From positions 15,059,001 through 15,123,000 of the forward strand of contig NC_063271.1 of assembly GCF_910591885.1 (NCBI RefSeq): a stretch of DNA of 64,000 nucleotides, in the 5' to 3' direction. Below the pieces are notes generated by a model. It was not told the DNA's origin and did not search any database. It saw nothing but the letters and a program-made list of their open reading frames with translations. Each line of letters starts with the position of its first letter. The first letter of the stretch is position 1. Shown here one piece after another: positions 1-13,979 of the stretch. The stretch is from Bombus terrestris (lineage: Eukaryota > Arthropoda > Insecta > Hymenoptera > Apidae). The position numbers and the translations under genes were made by a program.

Positions 1-62
1 ATTTCAAACTTTTTTATACTTCTTTTTTCAAAGTAGTTTTCAGGGCAAATTCCGTATATGTA

Positions 63-688
63 CAGTGACTTAGTCTTTTAGTATATAGATTAGTATTCGG
101 ACATCCTTTCAAACGGAATAATTTTTTTAATATTGGACGAAACGACTTGTGTTTTCTTGGGAAGTTAGAAGAACTATTTTACTAGATGACGTGCGAAAAA
201 ATTTTGAAAATATAGCAATTGCAATCCAATGAGCAAGCGCTCCCTGCTGCAACTTGTTTAACTGAATCTGCAATGAAAATTTAAAAAATACATTTTGTAT
301 AATTTATGATTTATGTCAATTAGATATACATGCCGGAAATTTCATCCAAATAAGTTGATGCAGTAATAATAGACAGATATAGAAAGATATAGCAGCTGTA
401 AGCCGCAAGTCGCGATAATCTGCGATTTTTACCATTTTTAACAGTTTATAGCTCGTAAGAACGTACTAGCAAGGCTCATAAACTAATGTTCAGTATGTAT
501 ATACAATAATTCTCATAAATCAACAGAACGTATTGTACAAATTTTCATCACAGGTTCAGATAAGAAATCGTAGAAATCCAGTCCACTAATCCTTCCAATT
601 TGTCATAAAACGTAAAGTCCAATTTTGTTCCAATATTACAAAGGTTATTCCGTTTTAAAAGGTGTCCGAATATTAATGTGAGCGACTG
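63..688. mobile_element. Non-autonomous Tc1-like element with terminal inverted repeats
   Basis: Both ends start with CAGT reading inward (cagtgact on the left, cagtcgct on the reverse strand at the right) and each is flanked by TA (61-62 and 689-690), the target duplication of Tc1/mariner elements. The inverted repeats stay alignable for about 75 bases and share the blocks tattcggaca, aacggaataa and taatattgga. The left repeat carries about 15 extra bases near its tip. The 626-base length is far below the 1.3-1.7 kb of an intact Tc1, and the interior shows no transposase frame with the DDE catalytic residues. It was therefore probably moved in trans by a full-length relative and is now decayed. 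The TIR style is known for Tc1-like elements; activity cannot be judged. Confidence 0.75.
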
Positions 689-1549
689 TATATGTATGCA
701 CGTATATACGTATGTGTATACAAGCATGGATAAAAGTATAAAATGCGACTGATTTATACCAAATTTGAATGTAATGATAATCATGCATAAAATAAGTAGG
801 TACACACAGATACGTGCAATATATGTAAATATATATTTGCCACCAACTCTCTCGTATTTGTCTGAAAGTGTTATTTCGTATAATTTGCATTACGATCTGC
901 ACTATTTCGATATAGGTCCGTGCAAAACATTGCAGTGCTAACATTTCGTTCATTTCACTAGAAACAGGGTGGCGTCTCTATAACTTACGTTTCATAAAAT
1001 CGTAGTCCGGGCTCGTATCTTAAACCGGACAAGGAAAGAACTACGAACCTCAAAGCGTGTCTACTGTCTACATTTACTGAAATATTATCTAGATATTTGT
1101 TGAACGTCTAGACAGCGATTACATATTCGGCCGATATCACAGTGCAAGAATTAACTCTTTGGCTCATATGTAAATCCCTGGGTGATTCAGCACGAATTAC
1201 GAGAATTTCGGAGAATGTACATGCGAGTTGGATCGTAGATCGTAGGCATACAAAGTTTTCTGCATACTGGTCGCTATTTTCGTACGTCGACCGAGAGAAC
1301 CGAGATGGTCGACGACTCGCTTTGAGCGAGATATCGCGTTGTTGACCGCATAAATCGACGGTAGATATGGCGGTTAGTCTTGCATATACGTAGACACGAG
1401 TGAGTACAAACGGATACACCCACACGGTAGGATTTTAACACGAGTCGGCTGCCGGACAAGCGAGCATACGTATGTAGTATGTATGTATTGAAAGTAATCT
1501 ACTGTCGGATTACTTTGATGGCGCAGTCAGCCTAAGCGGATCAAAGAGA
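689..1549. other. Non-coding stretch with a GC-richer island
   Basis: No supported gene. AT-rich DNA gives way around 1130-1470 to a more balanced, CpG-containing block in which short frames are open on both strands, which argues against real coding constraint. Nothing recognisable. Confidence 0.5.
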
Positions 1550-1567
1550 CTCTCTCTATCTCTCTTC

Positions 1568-1612
<45 letters not shown>

Positions 1613-1670
1613 TCGTTCCTCCTTCTCTTTCCTTCTCTTCCTGCTCGTTCCTTCTTTTTCTCTCTATTTC
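1550..1670. repeat. CT-rich tract with (TC)n microsatellite
   Basis: Almost pure pyrimidine on the plus strand, with a perfect TC dinucleotide run at about 1574-1610 flanked by imperfect CT and CTT units. Such tracts are polymorphic and can form triplex (H-DNA) structures. Confidence 0.95.
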
Positions 1671-4600
1671 GCACAGAGTACCAATGCTCTGCTATAGTTC
1701 TTCTCAGTTCCTCTTGCCCACTTTATCTTTGTTAGATACTTCACGGAGACGTGTCTAATGTGCTGTCCGCATTAATACTAACCGATCCTACACGCTCTAC
1801 CCTGCCTTTCATCTCATGCTGATTTAACCGTGTTGTAAAAAGAATTTACTGGATCGCGTGTATATCTAAATGTAATGTCTTCGGTAGGGGTAGCAGCGAA
1901 CGGAGAACGGGAAAATCCACACAACACACAACCCATCGACGAAACTAACAAAAATAGATACCGCTTCTCTGTGCCTGTCCCCTTCGTTTTATCGTTCACC
2001 GTTTCCCTTCTCGTTCTTGCTTCTCTTTACTTCTCCTTACTTCTTTTCGACAGAGACGAAGAAGACGACGAGGACATTGAGAATTGAGAACGAAGCGACG
2101 CATTGATAGTTTGTCGAGTGAGTCACGTAGAGTGTCGTAGAACGTTGCGCGGGGTGAAACGCACGGTGCGTTTATCCGGGCCCCTTTAAAGCCTCCGGCT
2201 TCCGTAGCTGATTCGACTTAGTCATTTCTCTTTTCGAAACATCTTTTATGTTTTACCCACGCGCGATTTCGAGCAGTTTTATGTGCCACAGGTGCGGATA
2301 CTTACGGTGAAATTGTTTTCAGAAAATATTTTATATCGTTACTCAATGGCATTTGCGTATTTATAACCCGCATGCGAACAGGGGACATCTTTCTCGAATT
2401 TACTTTATGTACGATTATACATCCCTACGATTTGTTTGAAAAGCTTGGATTTTCCGAAACTAACCTGTACTTTTCTTACTTCCTTCGCTGCATAATCTAT
2501 GCAAGATATTAAGGTCTAAAGTACTTTTTTTAAAAGTATAAACAGTGTGTAATACGCTTTATACAATCAACGTTGGGTTATAGTGACTTTTAGGAATTTT
2601 TCTTTGCGTAAATTCTACAATTCTTGCGTAAATATTACAAGAAATAATGAATTCTTTAATATTCCACGTAAGTTTTTAGTTATCTTTGTTGATCGTTTCC
2701 TTCAAAGAAATTGTTCGATGTATTAATAAACAATTTACTGAATTCTATGAGAAATATTACTATGAAAAAAAACGGATATTTATAATCGATGAATTATATG
2801 TTGTATTATTCTGTACTGTTCACTGTATCATATGCCGTAAATTACGATATACTGTCACCAGTGAACCGATATCAAATTGGTCAGGTATGACGTATATCAA
2901 ATTTTGTTCTCTTTTTTTAATGACATTTTTGTTACGCTATAAAATCGCAGTACCTTAACTTATTCGCGTACGTATTCTGATTACGTATGTACGATATCTG
3001 TAAGAAATCGTTTCTCTCAAATACGTTTCACTTGGCTGGTTCCTTTCGTATTAAAATTTTCAAGTTAAGTACGTTGAAAGGTATTATTGCGTATGCAAGG
3101 AACCTTATAATATGTAGATATATTAGCAAATTGTGTGAAGTATCTTGTTGAAAGTAATTATGTGAAATGCCTCGTTGTAACAAAATTCTTTAACACATTA
3201 TTATACACTATCTATGGAAAACGATGTTAGATACCTAATACGTTTCGTATAAATGAATATTTTACGCATTTACAGCGTTGGTGTCACAATGCGGCGGTTT
3301 CTTAAGAAACGTGGGAGAACGTTTAACGAGTAATCAACATCGAATACAATAATACTGCGAAGAAAAATGTTTTTAGGTGACAAAGAAGAGATAATGATCA
3401 TCGTTCCCACAATGACTAACGCGATTATAGGATTGTGCAACAGTTTTATTAGTTTTGACGTGTCGCAACGAGTACATGGCTGGTTGCATAGCATATAACG
3501 TATTCATTATCTGTGATTGTGCAGACGCGCGAAGAAATTGATTTAACCTTGTTGTTAAACGATAGTGCCTTAAATCAATTCAATTTATTGGCGATTATGG
3601 ATTCAGTTATTGATATGCAAATGCGGAGTAGATACAAGTAAAAGATTAACACGCTTGCATCTAGCCCAACTAGCTTTTGATTTATGCTTGTAATAAAATA
3701 TAAAACGTTTACACGCCGGAAGTTTTATATACAGGCAAATACGATCACTTTTTAAATAATTACCTATCAACGTTAAATAATTGATAATTGGTGTGGATGA
3801 AACTCGGTTCGCGTTTAACGCATAAACGTTTATCACCAATGAGAGAACGAGAGATCGCTAACGTAAATCGTATAGCGAAGGACGAGTACGGACGTGTCAA
3901 ACTACGTAACGCTCGAACGTGTCCGGTTGAGCAGAAAATTAAAACGTAAAGGCTCGCGAGGAAGGAACGAGAATACAATCCTAACGTGAGCTCCACGTAC
4001 ATTTCGTTATCTGCATCCGGCCCATCGAATATCCGGAGGACGTCTTCCATCTCGAAGGAATATTTATCGCGCGAGGGAAGGGCGCTCTGGTAAGCTGGAA
4101 GCGCGAAGGTGAACGTGCGACGCGACGTATCGGGAGCGCGAAGAAGACAGCTGTGTGGCTGCGGTTGTGGAGAGGTTAAAAGCGGTTGTAGCATAATTGT
4201 ACTCGTGCTATGAAGCGCAGTCCAGGGGTGAGATGCAACATATTGCCCCGTAGCCGACTCTTATCGACTGGGAGCAGACAGGCGGGCTGGTAGGAAGGCT
4301 GGCTGGCTGGATGGCGGGCAGATTTACGAGGACCGCTCGGATAGCGAATGATAAACGCGAGTCGAGATAGCTTTATTTATTCGCGCCGTGCCTACCATCC
4401 CTTTGCCTCGCGTTCCCCTTCTTGGTCTGCTCGCCAGTTTGGCCGCTTCTCTACATTCTACACTCTACACGACGATTGTCAGAGCCGTGTCCGCGCGACG
4501 GGATTCTGCTAGGTCAAGATGCCTCTTTGACATAACGACTTTGTTTTACATGCGTTGCCAGCCGACCGTGCAACGTCGATATAATTTATGTATCTCAAGA

Positions 4601-5262
4601 CGCGACCACCGCTCGCTGCCACACCACGCCGTACCACATCGCGCCGAGCTTTCCATCGTAGTTAAATTTTTTTCGTGTGTCATTTACTCGCCATTCGCTC
4701 GTTACCTGCAAATCCTGTAATTACCGCGTGCTGCTGCACACCGCGTTATAATGCTACGCGAGAAATCTGTGTGATCCTTTATAACGCAAAACAACCAACT
4801 GCTCTTTGATTTTCGTAGAATCTCGAGATTCCGTTGCTAATAAACCGGTAATTACTATCTTCGCCGTGATACATACTACGTATTTTCACCACTGAGGAAT
4901 TTGAAACTATTATCGGGCATTGCACCACGCGTATCGTGCCAATCTAGGGGCTACTATCTTATCATCAATTTTTACGTGATATTTTACAGCTCGATATGCA
5001 CTTGATTTTCTAAGTAATTACCAACTTTCGCAATACTTTATTTTAATTGTAAATGCCAACATTATGATCTTACTCCACATTAGAATTTTATTCTATTCCG
5101 TTCTGCATCGAGGAAATTGAGAGCGATAAGGAATAATGATAAGGAGATTTTCAGAGCCTTAAAGCATTTAACATTTACAACATGAATATATACAAATACT
5201 AATAGATTATAATCTTTATATTATAATAATTGTATTAATTATAATTATAATATCAGCCGTTC

Positions 5263-5266
<4 letters not shown>
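1671..5266. other. Non-coding stretch, GC-richer at 3760-4750
   Basis: No supported gene. At 2157-2173 there is a perfect 8+1+8 palindrome (aaacgcac g gtgcgttt). The block 3760-4750 is richer in GC and CpG and holds a 144-codon frame on the minus strand (3760-4194) plus a 110-codon frame on the plus strand, both with composition expected from chance in such an island. At 4288-4315 a short GGCTGGCTGG-like tandem is visible. The rest is AT-rich. Confidence 0.5.

Positions 5267-5306
<40 letters not shown>
5267..5306. repeat. (TA)n microsatellite
   Basis: About 20 uninterrupted TA units inside AT-rich DNA. It can extrude as a cruciform. Confidence 0.95.
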
Positions 5307-5307
<1 letters not shown>

Positions 5308-5831
5308 CGTATGAATACTAATAATTAATGGTAGTAAATATAACGTACGAATAAGAGAATACTGTTGTATATGTACAAGATGTACAACTTTCCAGTAGGA
5401 TACAATATTTTATTTCAATGTAAAGATTATCATCTTTATACGCTCTATCTATTAATCAATTTTATTTACCTGAATTATGATAGGTAGCTATATGACATTT
5501 CTAATCGTAGGAGTATCTACTTTTCAAATCTATAAATTTTGTTCGTCGAAATCATATTAGCCCAGGCGTGTTTAACTTCTAGGCGGACCTCCACGTTTCA
5601 ATCCAACGAACTATTTTTTTATATGCGACGTAATATGCGCTTATCGAAAATACATCCTTGAGCATAGGTTCTCCAGCAATTTTATTTGTCACCAAGCTTT
5701 ATTATTCCTCGAAATTCGGTTGGTAAATCACGACGAAGGTCGAAAATCGGATCAACTATACATACACACTGCCAGATAACATTGCGAGCTCACTACCTCT
5801 TTACTGTTATTTTGCTGAATAAATAACTATA
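5307..5831. other. Non-coding stretch, nothing recognised
   Basis: AT-rich DNA between the TA repeat and the foldback element. No gene, RNA or repeat is evident. Confidence 0.5.
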
Positions 5832-6606
5832 AACACTGGTGAATGTGAGAAATTTAAAAAAAAAGAGAAATGTTTTTTCAAAATTTACCCCCACTACTCA
5901 TAAGTTCTGAAATTTTATCTTTCGCTATCACAAGATGTATGGTCTTTGAAGAGCTTTTTACGAATACATAATGATTTGAAACAACAAAATTTCTGAACAC
6001 ACAAAATCGAAGGATGTAACATAGAATACCGACCGTGAGATCTTGCTTAGCTGTGGCAGCTCATGAAAATTATATATATTAATTATATTATACTAATTAT
6101 ATTAAATTACTCACATAATTTCTCACATGTACAAGCATGGGGATTTGTAGCAATGTTTATGTCTTAATATCTTTTTATAAACTGTTTATTTACGTATTAA
6201 AATTCCTCTGATTCAAATCGTACAAACATTACATAAACTGGATCACGGTTACATTGCTCTATTGTATACAACGCATTTCCTTATCCTTTGTTCAAACGAT
6301 ACAATAGTTGGATATTAGAGAGTTGGATACTATTGTAACAATAACATCTACTTATGTCCGGTTTATTTCACGATAAAAAAGATAGAAGAAATTATTTATG
6401 TACATATATTTAATGTAATTAGTATAATATAATTAATATATATAATTTTCATGAGTTACCACAGCTAAGCAAGATCTCACAGTCGGTATTCTATGTTACA
6501 TCCTTCGATTTTATGTGTTGAAAAATGTTGTTATTTCAAATCATTTATATATTTGTAAAGAGTAATATCTTTCTCTTTTTTTAATTTCTCACATCCACAA
6601 TGTATG
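5832..6606. mobile_element. Foldback-type element with long inverted arms
   Basis: The left arm (about 5832-6107) reappears reverse-complemented as the right arm (about 6405-6606). The arms contain a perfect 31-base match (6003-6033 against 6482-6512), then one mismatch, then 22 more identical bases. The outer tips share gatgtgagaaatt followed by an A-rich run. The right arm lacks about 75-90 bases present on the left around 5872-5955. The loop of about 300 bases has no coding frame. This layout is that of foldback or long-TIR non-autonomous DNA transposons. I could not define a target-site duplication. High arm identity suggests it is younger than the palindromes at 28, 43 and 54 kb. Confidence 0.75.
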
Positions 6607-9600
6607 TAAGAGCCTTTGCGTATCGCTTTATTAATTAAAAAATAATTTTTTAATTGTCAAAGTTTTACATTTTTTTAGAATTTCATATTTTATTACCACA
6701 AATCCTCTAAGCAATCATCGTTAGATCAGCCAGAGTAGATTACAGTAATTCATACTTTGTTAAAGATTTCTCATTCCTTCTTCTTTTTCCTGCTTTCTGA
6801 AAAGTATCTAATGGTAAGCAGTTCTCTGATACTCCAAAAGCCAAGAATGTAAATAACCTCCTAATGTGTATTTTATTTAATTCCATTTCTGGTGTTTTAC
6901 GTTAATTATTATTAATTAAAAAATAGAGTGCGAACGTAAATTTGTCCGTAAGTTTAAACTTCTCATTCTCTTGAATTATTATCACTAAAATTGTATGTTT
7001 GATACAAATCAATCTCCCATAGAAAATAAAAACCGAAGAGTCACAAACATGTCAGTCTTTAGGTATTTCAAAGTTTCCAATTAATTAACACAGTCTTTAA
7101 GAATAAATTATAATATTATATGCCTCGTTAGATTTCCTCCACTTATTCCTTTGGATTCGATGATTCCTGCTTGATGCCGAACTGTATGTTGACATCTCCT
7201 GAGCCACATCATGAATGACAACAAGCTTTCGCATCTCATAAAATATGAGTTGTGTGCATTTTTGCCCCTCTGGCCACTCAATCATGTCGTAAAATGAAAG
7301 GTTTAAATCGACACAGGTGACTGGTTGTATTGCGTGAAACTTTTGAGCACAGTGCATAAAACATAGTTATTTATTAGTTCAGAATATGTTTTTGTTACAC
7401 GTCACATTTTTAAATGTTAATAACACTTCATTAATGACTAATACACGTATACTGAGTGGAGCACTTAAAACAGGCAACATGAATAAATCTCTTGCTTTTG
7501 CAAATTTGTTTGATTTTGAGGCATAATCTGTTGTTAATTATCTTTTTTATAGATGGGAAATATCAAAGCCAGCTTCATTTTTTTAACTTTCCTTGTTTAT
7601 TTATTTTTTATTTACTTTCTGATGCAGCGTTTTAACATAGATACGATGATTTATGACCTATAGTACACACCTTGTATAAAAGTATAATGTAGGAATATAG
7701 ATACAATTGTTAAATTATCAAAATATTGCAATATAAAGAATTGATATGAATAACACAATGTTGATAATTAATATATGTATCCGTAACTGAAATTACAGAG
7801 TGTATTCATTATAATTATTTATAAGATCAAAGTATATTCAAGATGATCTTTTTAGCTCATGATTTTCAGGCTTATTTTTTCTGTATTCACATTATGTGTG
7901 TATCATATGGTTACATTGGTTAGCTGGTATGGTTAGGCTGTGGAATTGCATCGTTCTTTGCTATTCCAAGCAATATATAATATATTCCAAGCAATATAGT
8001 TTTGAAATATTAATAAATTTCACAATTACTATCGATACGTTCGCAATTTACGATGTTAAAAACAGCAAATTGAATAATAGTACAATTATTAATCTTAATA
8101 AATGATATGATAATGAAAAGTATACAATAACGGTAACAAATTTCGTATTACTTATTTCAATAATATCATTTATTCAGATGACGTATATACACATGATTAT
8201 GAATATTTATATAACACGATCGGCGGCGAATATCGAATTAAAATTGAAATTAAAATATATCTAATTAAAATCGAATATTTATGTATAAGTTTTATCATTT
8301 TATTTTACGCAATAGTAGCTAGCCTTCGTCAGCCAACTTCAAGAAAATAGTACGAAAATTAGAATGTGAAAGTATTCGGTTGTCCCGAGCGTCTTGAAAC
8401 GTCTTTCCACTGTAGGCCCGAGTTATGTATAAATACCATGAAGTAAATGTGTTGATACGCTTATATTGCCATCTTTGTAATGTAGAATTAGATAGGATAA
8501 ATAATATACTTCCTAGTGCGTTTGTTGTAATTATAAGTGTGTAAGTAGAACTGACTAGATTAGCGCAGTTTCTGGTCGGATAGGCTTATCCTTTCGCTTG
8601 TCCAACCTGTTTCGCGAAATGCAATCTGAAAAATCAACGGCGACGCTGGCACAAATGGAGCATGCCAGTCTTCTCTAGCTTCGCCCTTCGATTTTTTGAA
8701 TTTTGCGATTGCGGTCGCGACAAACATATCTCGAAACAAACGTCCATATATGTACGAGTACTGTAATTGCTCGAGCATGTATATGTGAACGGACAGCAAT
8801 CACTATGATCAATGGTCGTCCACGTGAAATTGAATCAGCTTGCGTGATTTATCTTTTTATTCTTTCTCTATAAGCAGTTTCTTGTTTTACGATTAGAAAG
8901 ACTTGGGTCTGGATTTAAATTTTAGCGGATGTAACGTCCGGAGAAAGAAGAGACTTTAAGCAAATTGCCATACAAGAAGGCCACTACCAATGACTTTTCA
9001 ATGGTTTCAATGGATAAGAAGTGCTTCATTCAGCGCTTGAGAAGCGTAACATAAATTGATTTCTTTTTAAATGTCGTGTATGGCATAGGTCTATATATTT
9101 CATTTTGTTAGTCAGTTGTATCATAAGTTTATTTTTCTGTTTCTTTTGATCTAACAGAAACAATATCGAAGGTAGCTTTTAAATAGACGATCTTTCATTC
9201 CCTCTCTCCATAATCAATTTCGCCATTGTAATTTTTGAAGCTCTACAATCAAGGTCCGGTTGGCTGCTTGCATTTCCATTTTTATATTACACGTAAATAC
9301 ACATCATATCGATATAAATTCATAACGGAGTATGATGTACTATGTACGATATGGTAAAAATGGTAAAACTAGATACTAAACGAAGAATTGATAACAGAAC
9401 TGACTCATAGTATAATATTTAAGAGTAAGAAATATTGAAAATGTAATCATTATAAAAGCTTTCTAAAATGCTAACTTGGTTGGTTAAAAAATACTTAACG
9501 AAGAAAATATTTATACGGTTATTGAGAAAGATAAGTTCGCAATCTATGCCGAGCAAGTCGTTACGAACAAGCCGAAAGTTTATAACGGCGTTAAGTAATT

Positions 9601-11827
9601 GCGGTAGGCGGAGTGCGAACGCTTGGCCGTTAGTGTAAAATATCAATTCATTTATCCCCTGTTCGGCGGCGCGGTTGTTCGCAAGCAACGGTCTCTCTTA
9701 TGAGAGTATAATTGCACGTAGACGCGCAAAGTGGCGTGAGCTGCGGGCCAAAGACAATCAAGATTATTATTATACCGCACACAACAGATGTGCTCCGTTT
9801 CTCAGTAATAATGCTGGTAATGGTCGTGGTAATGATAACGATAATAAACCATGGACCGTTTCTCTATATATAAGTACGGTGACGTGGAAAGATACGGGGC
9901 AAGTGATCGTTGGAAATAATTATCAATGTACCAGGTTCTCTTTTCGCTCGGTATCGGATATCGATTTATGTAAAACAGGTTTGGTATTAATCGATCAGAT
10001 GTACCTCTCTGATCTATCTTTCGTTTATAAATGAAAGAGAACTGGTTCGACTGACGTATGATCATTTGCTATTTCTTCGACTAATAGTCGATGAAATTCA
10101 ATTTCTCAGTACCGAGCGCTTTCATTGATCGCCCCCTATGAAGCACCAATCAGATCGGTAATGTTGTTCTATCGACGTTAAATCCTATGATTCTTCTTTC
10201 ATATACTTATTATTTCATGTTCTTACATATTATTTCTTTTTTTCTGGTTAAAGATTCGGTTTAGTTAAAAAATGTTTTTTCGTATTGTCATTTATCTTTA
10301 AATTATATTTAGAAATACGATTACATTCTAATACGTATTTACTATCTTCCCTTTTAAAAACTTTTATCGGTAGCAATAAAAATGACAACATATGATATTT
10401 TTGAGACGGTAATTTAAATAATTGTTTGTTAAACGAGGGTCATGTTTAAAATATACTGCTTCGTTCCATTGTTAATTAGTGCTATAGTTTAAGGTTATTG
10501 TGGAAAGGTCGTTTGCCAAGTACCTAAGTCATAGAGATATTCGTAGAATGTGTAATACGTAAGTATGTATAAATATGTTATCCTGTTTGGACACGATTAC
10601 AAATGATTGATATTATTTATGATAACCACCAATGATAAAAATGACTTGAGTTACTGGACTAAAAATTTATTTTACATATATGATTATACATTATGTAACG
10701 GAGTATCGGCAGCATTTTAAATTATTTAAATTTTTAAAGTTTATTCTTTAAGGACTAAAAATAAAATTATGACGAAACAACTTATTTTAATACAAGAATT
10801 TATCATTATTTAATATAAGATATAGGAAATTTGAAACATGTCCAAAATTACGTGTAAAAGTAAAATAATATCTTAGATGTCAAACAGCATGTTGCCTTCA
10901 ATTTATACAATTACGTATGTATTTATTTTCTAAAATAGCGATTCGAATTCTTAGGATTTCGAAGTTGTTTGAAGAAGAGAATATAAAACGAGAATACAAA
11001 TTACTTTTGAATCGTTTCTGTTAAAACTCAACTTTCTCTCATAAAATAACTTCATTTATTCAAGATGTCTACTCTATAACTATTTTATCTCTATAACTCT
11101 ATAACTATAACTATTCTAAAAATATTTGTTGTTCTTTCCGCCAGAAACAGATCTAAGGATAAAAATGTGCGTCGTAATTCTAACTGAAATATTTTTTACA
11201 ATCCTTAGGATAATCGGTGCTAACTTGTAATTAATATAAAAGGAAATTAAATTGTTGGGATTTATTCATCTGACAGAGAATATTTATACCAACAGCTACA
11301 TGTGTACATCTAATTGTCGGATAAAACAAAACGGTAATCAGCGGCACTCCGATTGCATAAAATGCTGTTTCTAATCCAAAGTATATATCTTTTAATTGAA
11401 CGAAAAACGTACGGCATGTAATGAGTACTTTCAAACTACTTTAACACACCTTCAAACCAGTATACGTTGTTGATTGTTGGCGGAAATTTATGCGCTCTAT
11501 TCGCCTGAGTTACGAGTAGAAAGTCGATAAGGCACATCGTGCTCACGGTACAAGAATAACCCAGCATATTTATGATATTCGTTTCAATTTTATCTAATCG
11601 GCTCCAGGGCCATTAATTATTAGTAGCTGTGAACAATTACGCTTTGCGCGCGTCTTCCTGTAACTTTCTACGATATCTCGCGCGTTCCTCCTGCTATTTC
11701 ACTTAAAACATAAAACATCTTGTTGCGTAGGCCCTACTATAGGTATACATACATAAGTTGTAACGTTTCGTAATTGATCAATTCAATAATCATTATCCCA
11801 CTTTGTAAAATATCTATTGTGCATTTT
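6607..11827. other. Long AT-rich non-coding stretch
   Basis: No supported gene. Small features only: a direct repeat ttccaagcaatata around 7963-7997; a short GC-richer patch at 9590-9740 containing a loose hairpin (taacggc paired with gccgtta); a short inverted repeat of the ggttctcttt type between about 9931 and 10047; and a loose tandem of ctataact units at about 11075-11115. Confidence 0.5.
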
Positions 11828-11853
11828 ACCATTTCAGGTTTCACTGAAATGGT
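11828..11853. repeat. Short perfect hairpin
   Basis: accatttcag and ctgaaatggt form a perfect 10-base stem around a 6-base loop. It is too short for a microRNA precursor. It could be a protein-binding inverted repeat or chance. Confidence 0.6.
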
Positions 11854-13979
11854 TTACGTTTTTTCTTTTTTACGCATGCAGATATTGATTATATAATTAA
11901 TCTTTCCATTAAACATCTTTGTTAGGCATGGTAAAATATAATTCTTACACACATCATTCATAATTTTAATACTGCATTACTTTTTTAAAACAAACTCGAG
12001 AAAATTGTATCTTTAACATCATTTTCTACCTTCCATTAAACTTTTTCAAATAAACATAAACAAACGAATTCCGATGTAAATATTTTTCTAATTAAATAAA
12101 TAACCTATATATAATACTTTCGAGCGATTAACGATCATAAACTTTCTTCGAAATGTTTTTACAATGAAAGTCTGCCTATGTAGGTAATCTCAAAAATACA
12201 AAGCAGTTCAGCCTTTCTAATCTTCGATCTAGTCCTCTCATATTTGGCGTGTACTGCTTTGGAAATTTCTAAAAGATTTCCAAAACGCGGGAACGTGTTT
12301 CACGAAAACAAAATATGAATGTTGAAATACTCGCCTTGTTAATTACTTTACTCATATGTTTCATTTGAAGGTTAAAAACAGTGCGATATATAATATATAA
12401 TGATATAATATAACGATAAATAAATACATAGTATAAAAATGTACAACTATACGTGTACAACTATACTATAAATATACAACGATACGTGTTCAATTTATGA
12501 ACGTATCGATGGTTCCATTAATTAGACGCGATGTCAGAGAGAAAGGTAAAACCCATTTTATAAATTTTTCGTAAGAGTAAAACGGCGATAAATGTTTCAA
12601 ACGTCCTATGTATTATGTTCGATATGAAACTTAGACATCGAATCGCGTGAATTCACAGATGTTTGGCAAACGGCTTGTAAATAATTATGACCTAATAACG
12701 CGTTCGGTGTATCACGTGAACGCGCAGTTTCGCTTTCGCGCCATTTTGACGAAAATCGACCATTGTAGTTGCCGTTGGTAACGCAAGATCATAGCCGAGT
12801 AGAAAGAGCTGACGATGAGAACGAAGGTAACAGCTTGTATAAATTTGAGAGTGTGTACCAAGCTGTATACAGACGGTAACCATTTTCTGCGGAAGCAGCC
12901 TTTCTTTGAAACGATCCTCATAAGCTCGACATAAAATAACTCCATTTTCACGGTGCCATTGCGATGCTTAGCACCTGGAGTGGAAGTCACGGCGTAAGCG
13001 CGGCAGCTCCACGTACCTTGAAAAATACACAGACGACGCTCCGTTTATGGAAATGCGTTTGGCTTATCTCATATACGCTAAACAAACTAAAAGTTGGGTG
13101 TTTCGGCTTTTTCGCTTGCCGAGGAATTCCGGAAAACGAACGTTTATATTCGACCGTCGCGTCCGTTAGATCGGCCAATTTACACAATAAAAGGCTTGCG
13201 TCCCCATTTTCATTGACCAAATTCGTTACGCTGCAACAACTTTCTAACTGATAACAAAATACCATGTTAAATTATTCGTCGTATTATTCTCGCATAATTG
13301 GCCTCTTGTACATTCAATGAACGTTTAACATTCCCCTTTGATTATTCGTCTAACGTTACAAAGACTGGTTGTCTCTGTGGCTATGTAAAGTACAATAAAA
13401 TTTTGCATTTTTCTTTAAACTTAATGCTACATTATCATTTAAGAGATGCAGATACATGCACGAAAGATATGGAATCATACTTAACTATCGCAAAAACATC
13501 AATTTAATTATCAATATCTGACACTTTGACAGCGCTTTGACGCATAGGCACGTATATTGCACATTTATATGAATGGAAACTTAAATTTAAACAGATTTTA
13601 CTTGAATTATGCATACATATACCGTAGAAGACTAATATTTTCGTTAATCACATGTTTATAATTAACTGGTTCTGTGCTCTTTGGTTGGATTTCCATGAAT
13701 CACACAGAGACAAATCGGCAATTGAGAAAGGAGCGAAGGATTAGAGAGGAAAGAATGAGAGCCACTGATCTTTCACGAGTTCTTTCACAGCAAGCAAATG
13801 AAAAGTTAAGAAGGCGCGCGCGGTGCCTTGTCGTACCGCTTCGCCCGGCATAATGATTAGCAGGGGACCCGACGTGGATACACACGTAGGCCAACACAGG
13901 CACACACGTCCGATGAGAAGATCGACGAAGACGTGTTCAGTTGGTCGGGAAAGAGACGAAGCAACGTGGAACACGATCG
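11854..13979. other. Non-coding stretch with mixed islands
   Basis: No supported gene. A GC-richer block at 12690-13260 has overlapping open frames on both strands. At 12260-12282 a perfect tggaaat/atttcca stem is visible. At 13800-13980 CpG content rises before the purine tract. Confidence 0.45.

Noticed and set aside
3760..4194. 144-codon minus-strand frame
   Set aside because: Lies in a CpG-richer island with open frames on both strands. No recognisable domain, and the length is within chance expectation for such composition.
8366..8400. aaagtattcgg resembling a Tc1 terminal repeat
   Set aside because: No CAGT tip and no inverted partner found nearby.
8551..8562. tgactagatt resembling the start of miR-279
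   Set aside because: Only the first part of the mature sequence matches and there is no precursor hairpin.
9590..9625. Segment taagtaattgcgg resembling a mariner terminus
   Set aside because: The outer TTAGGTTGG-type end, a partner repeat and a TA duplication are all missing.
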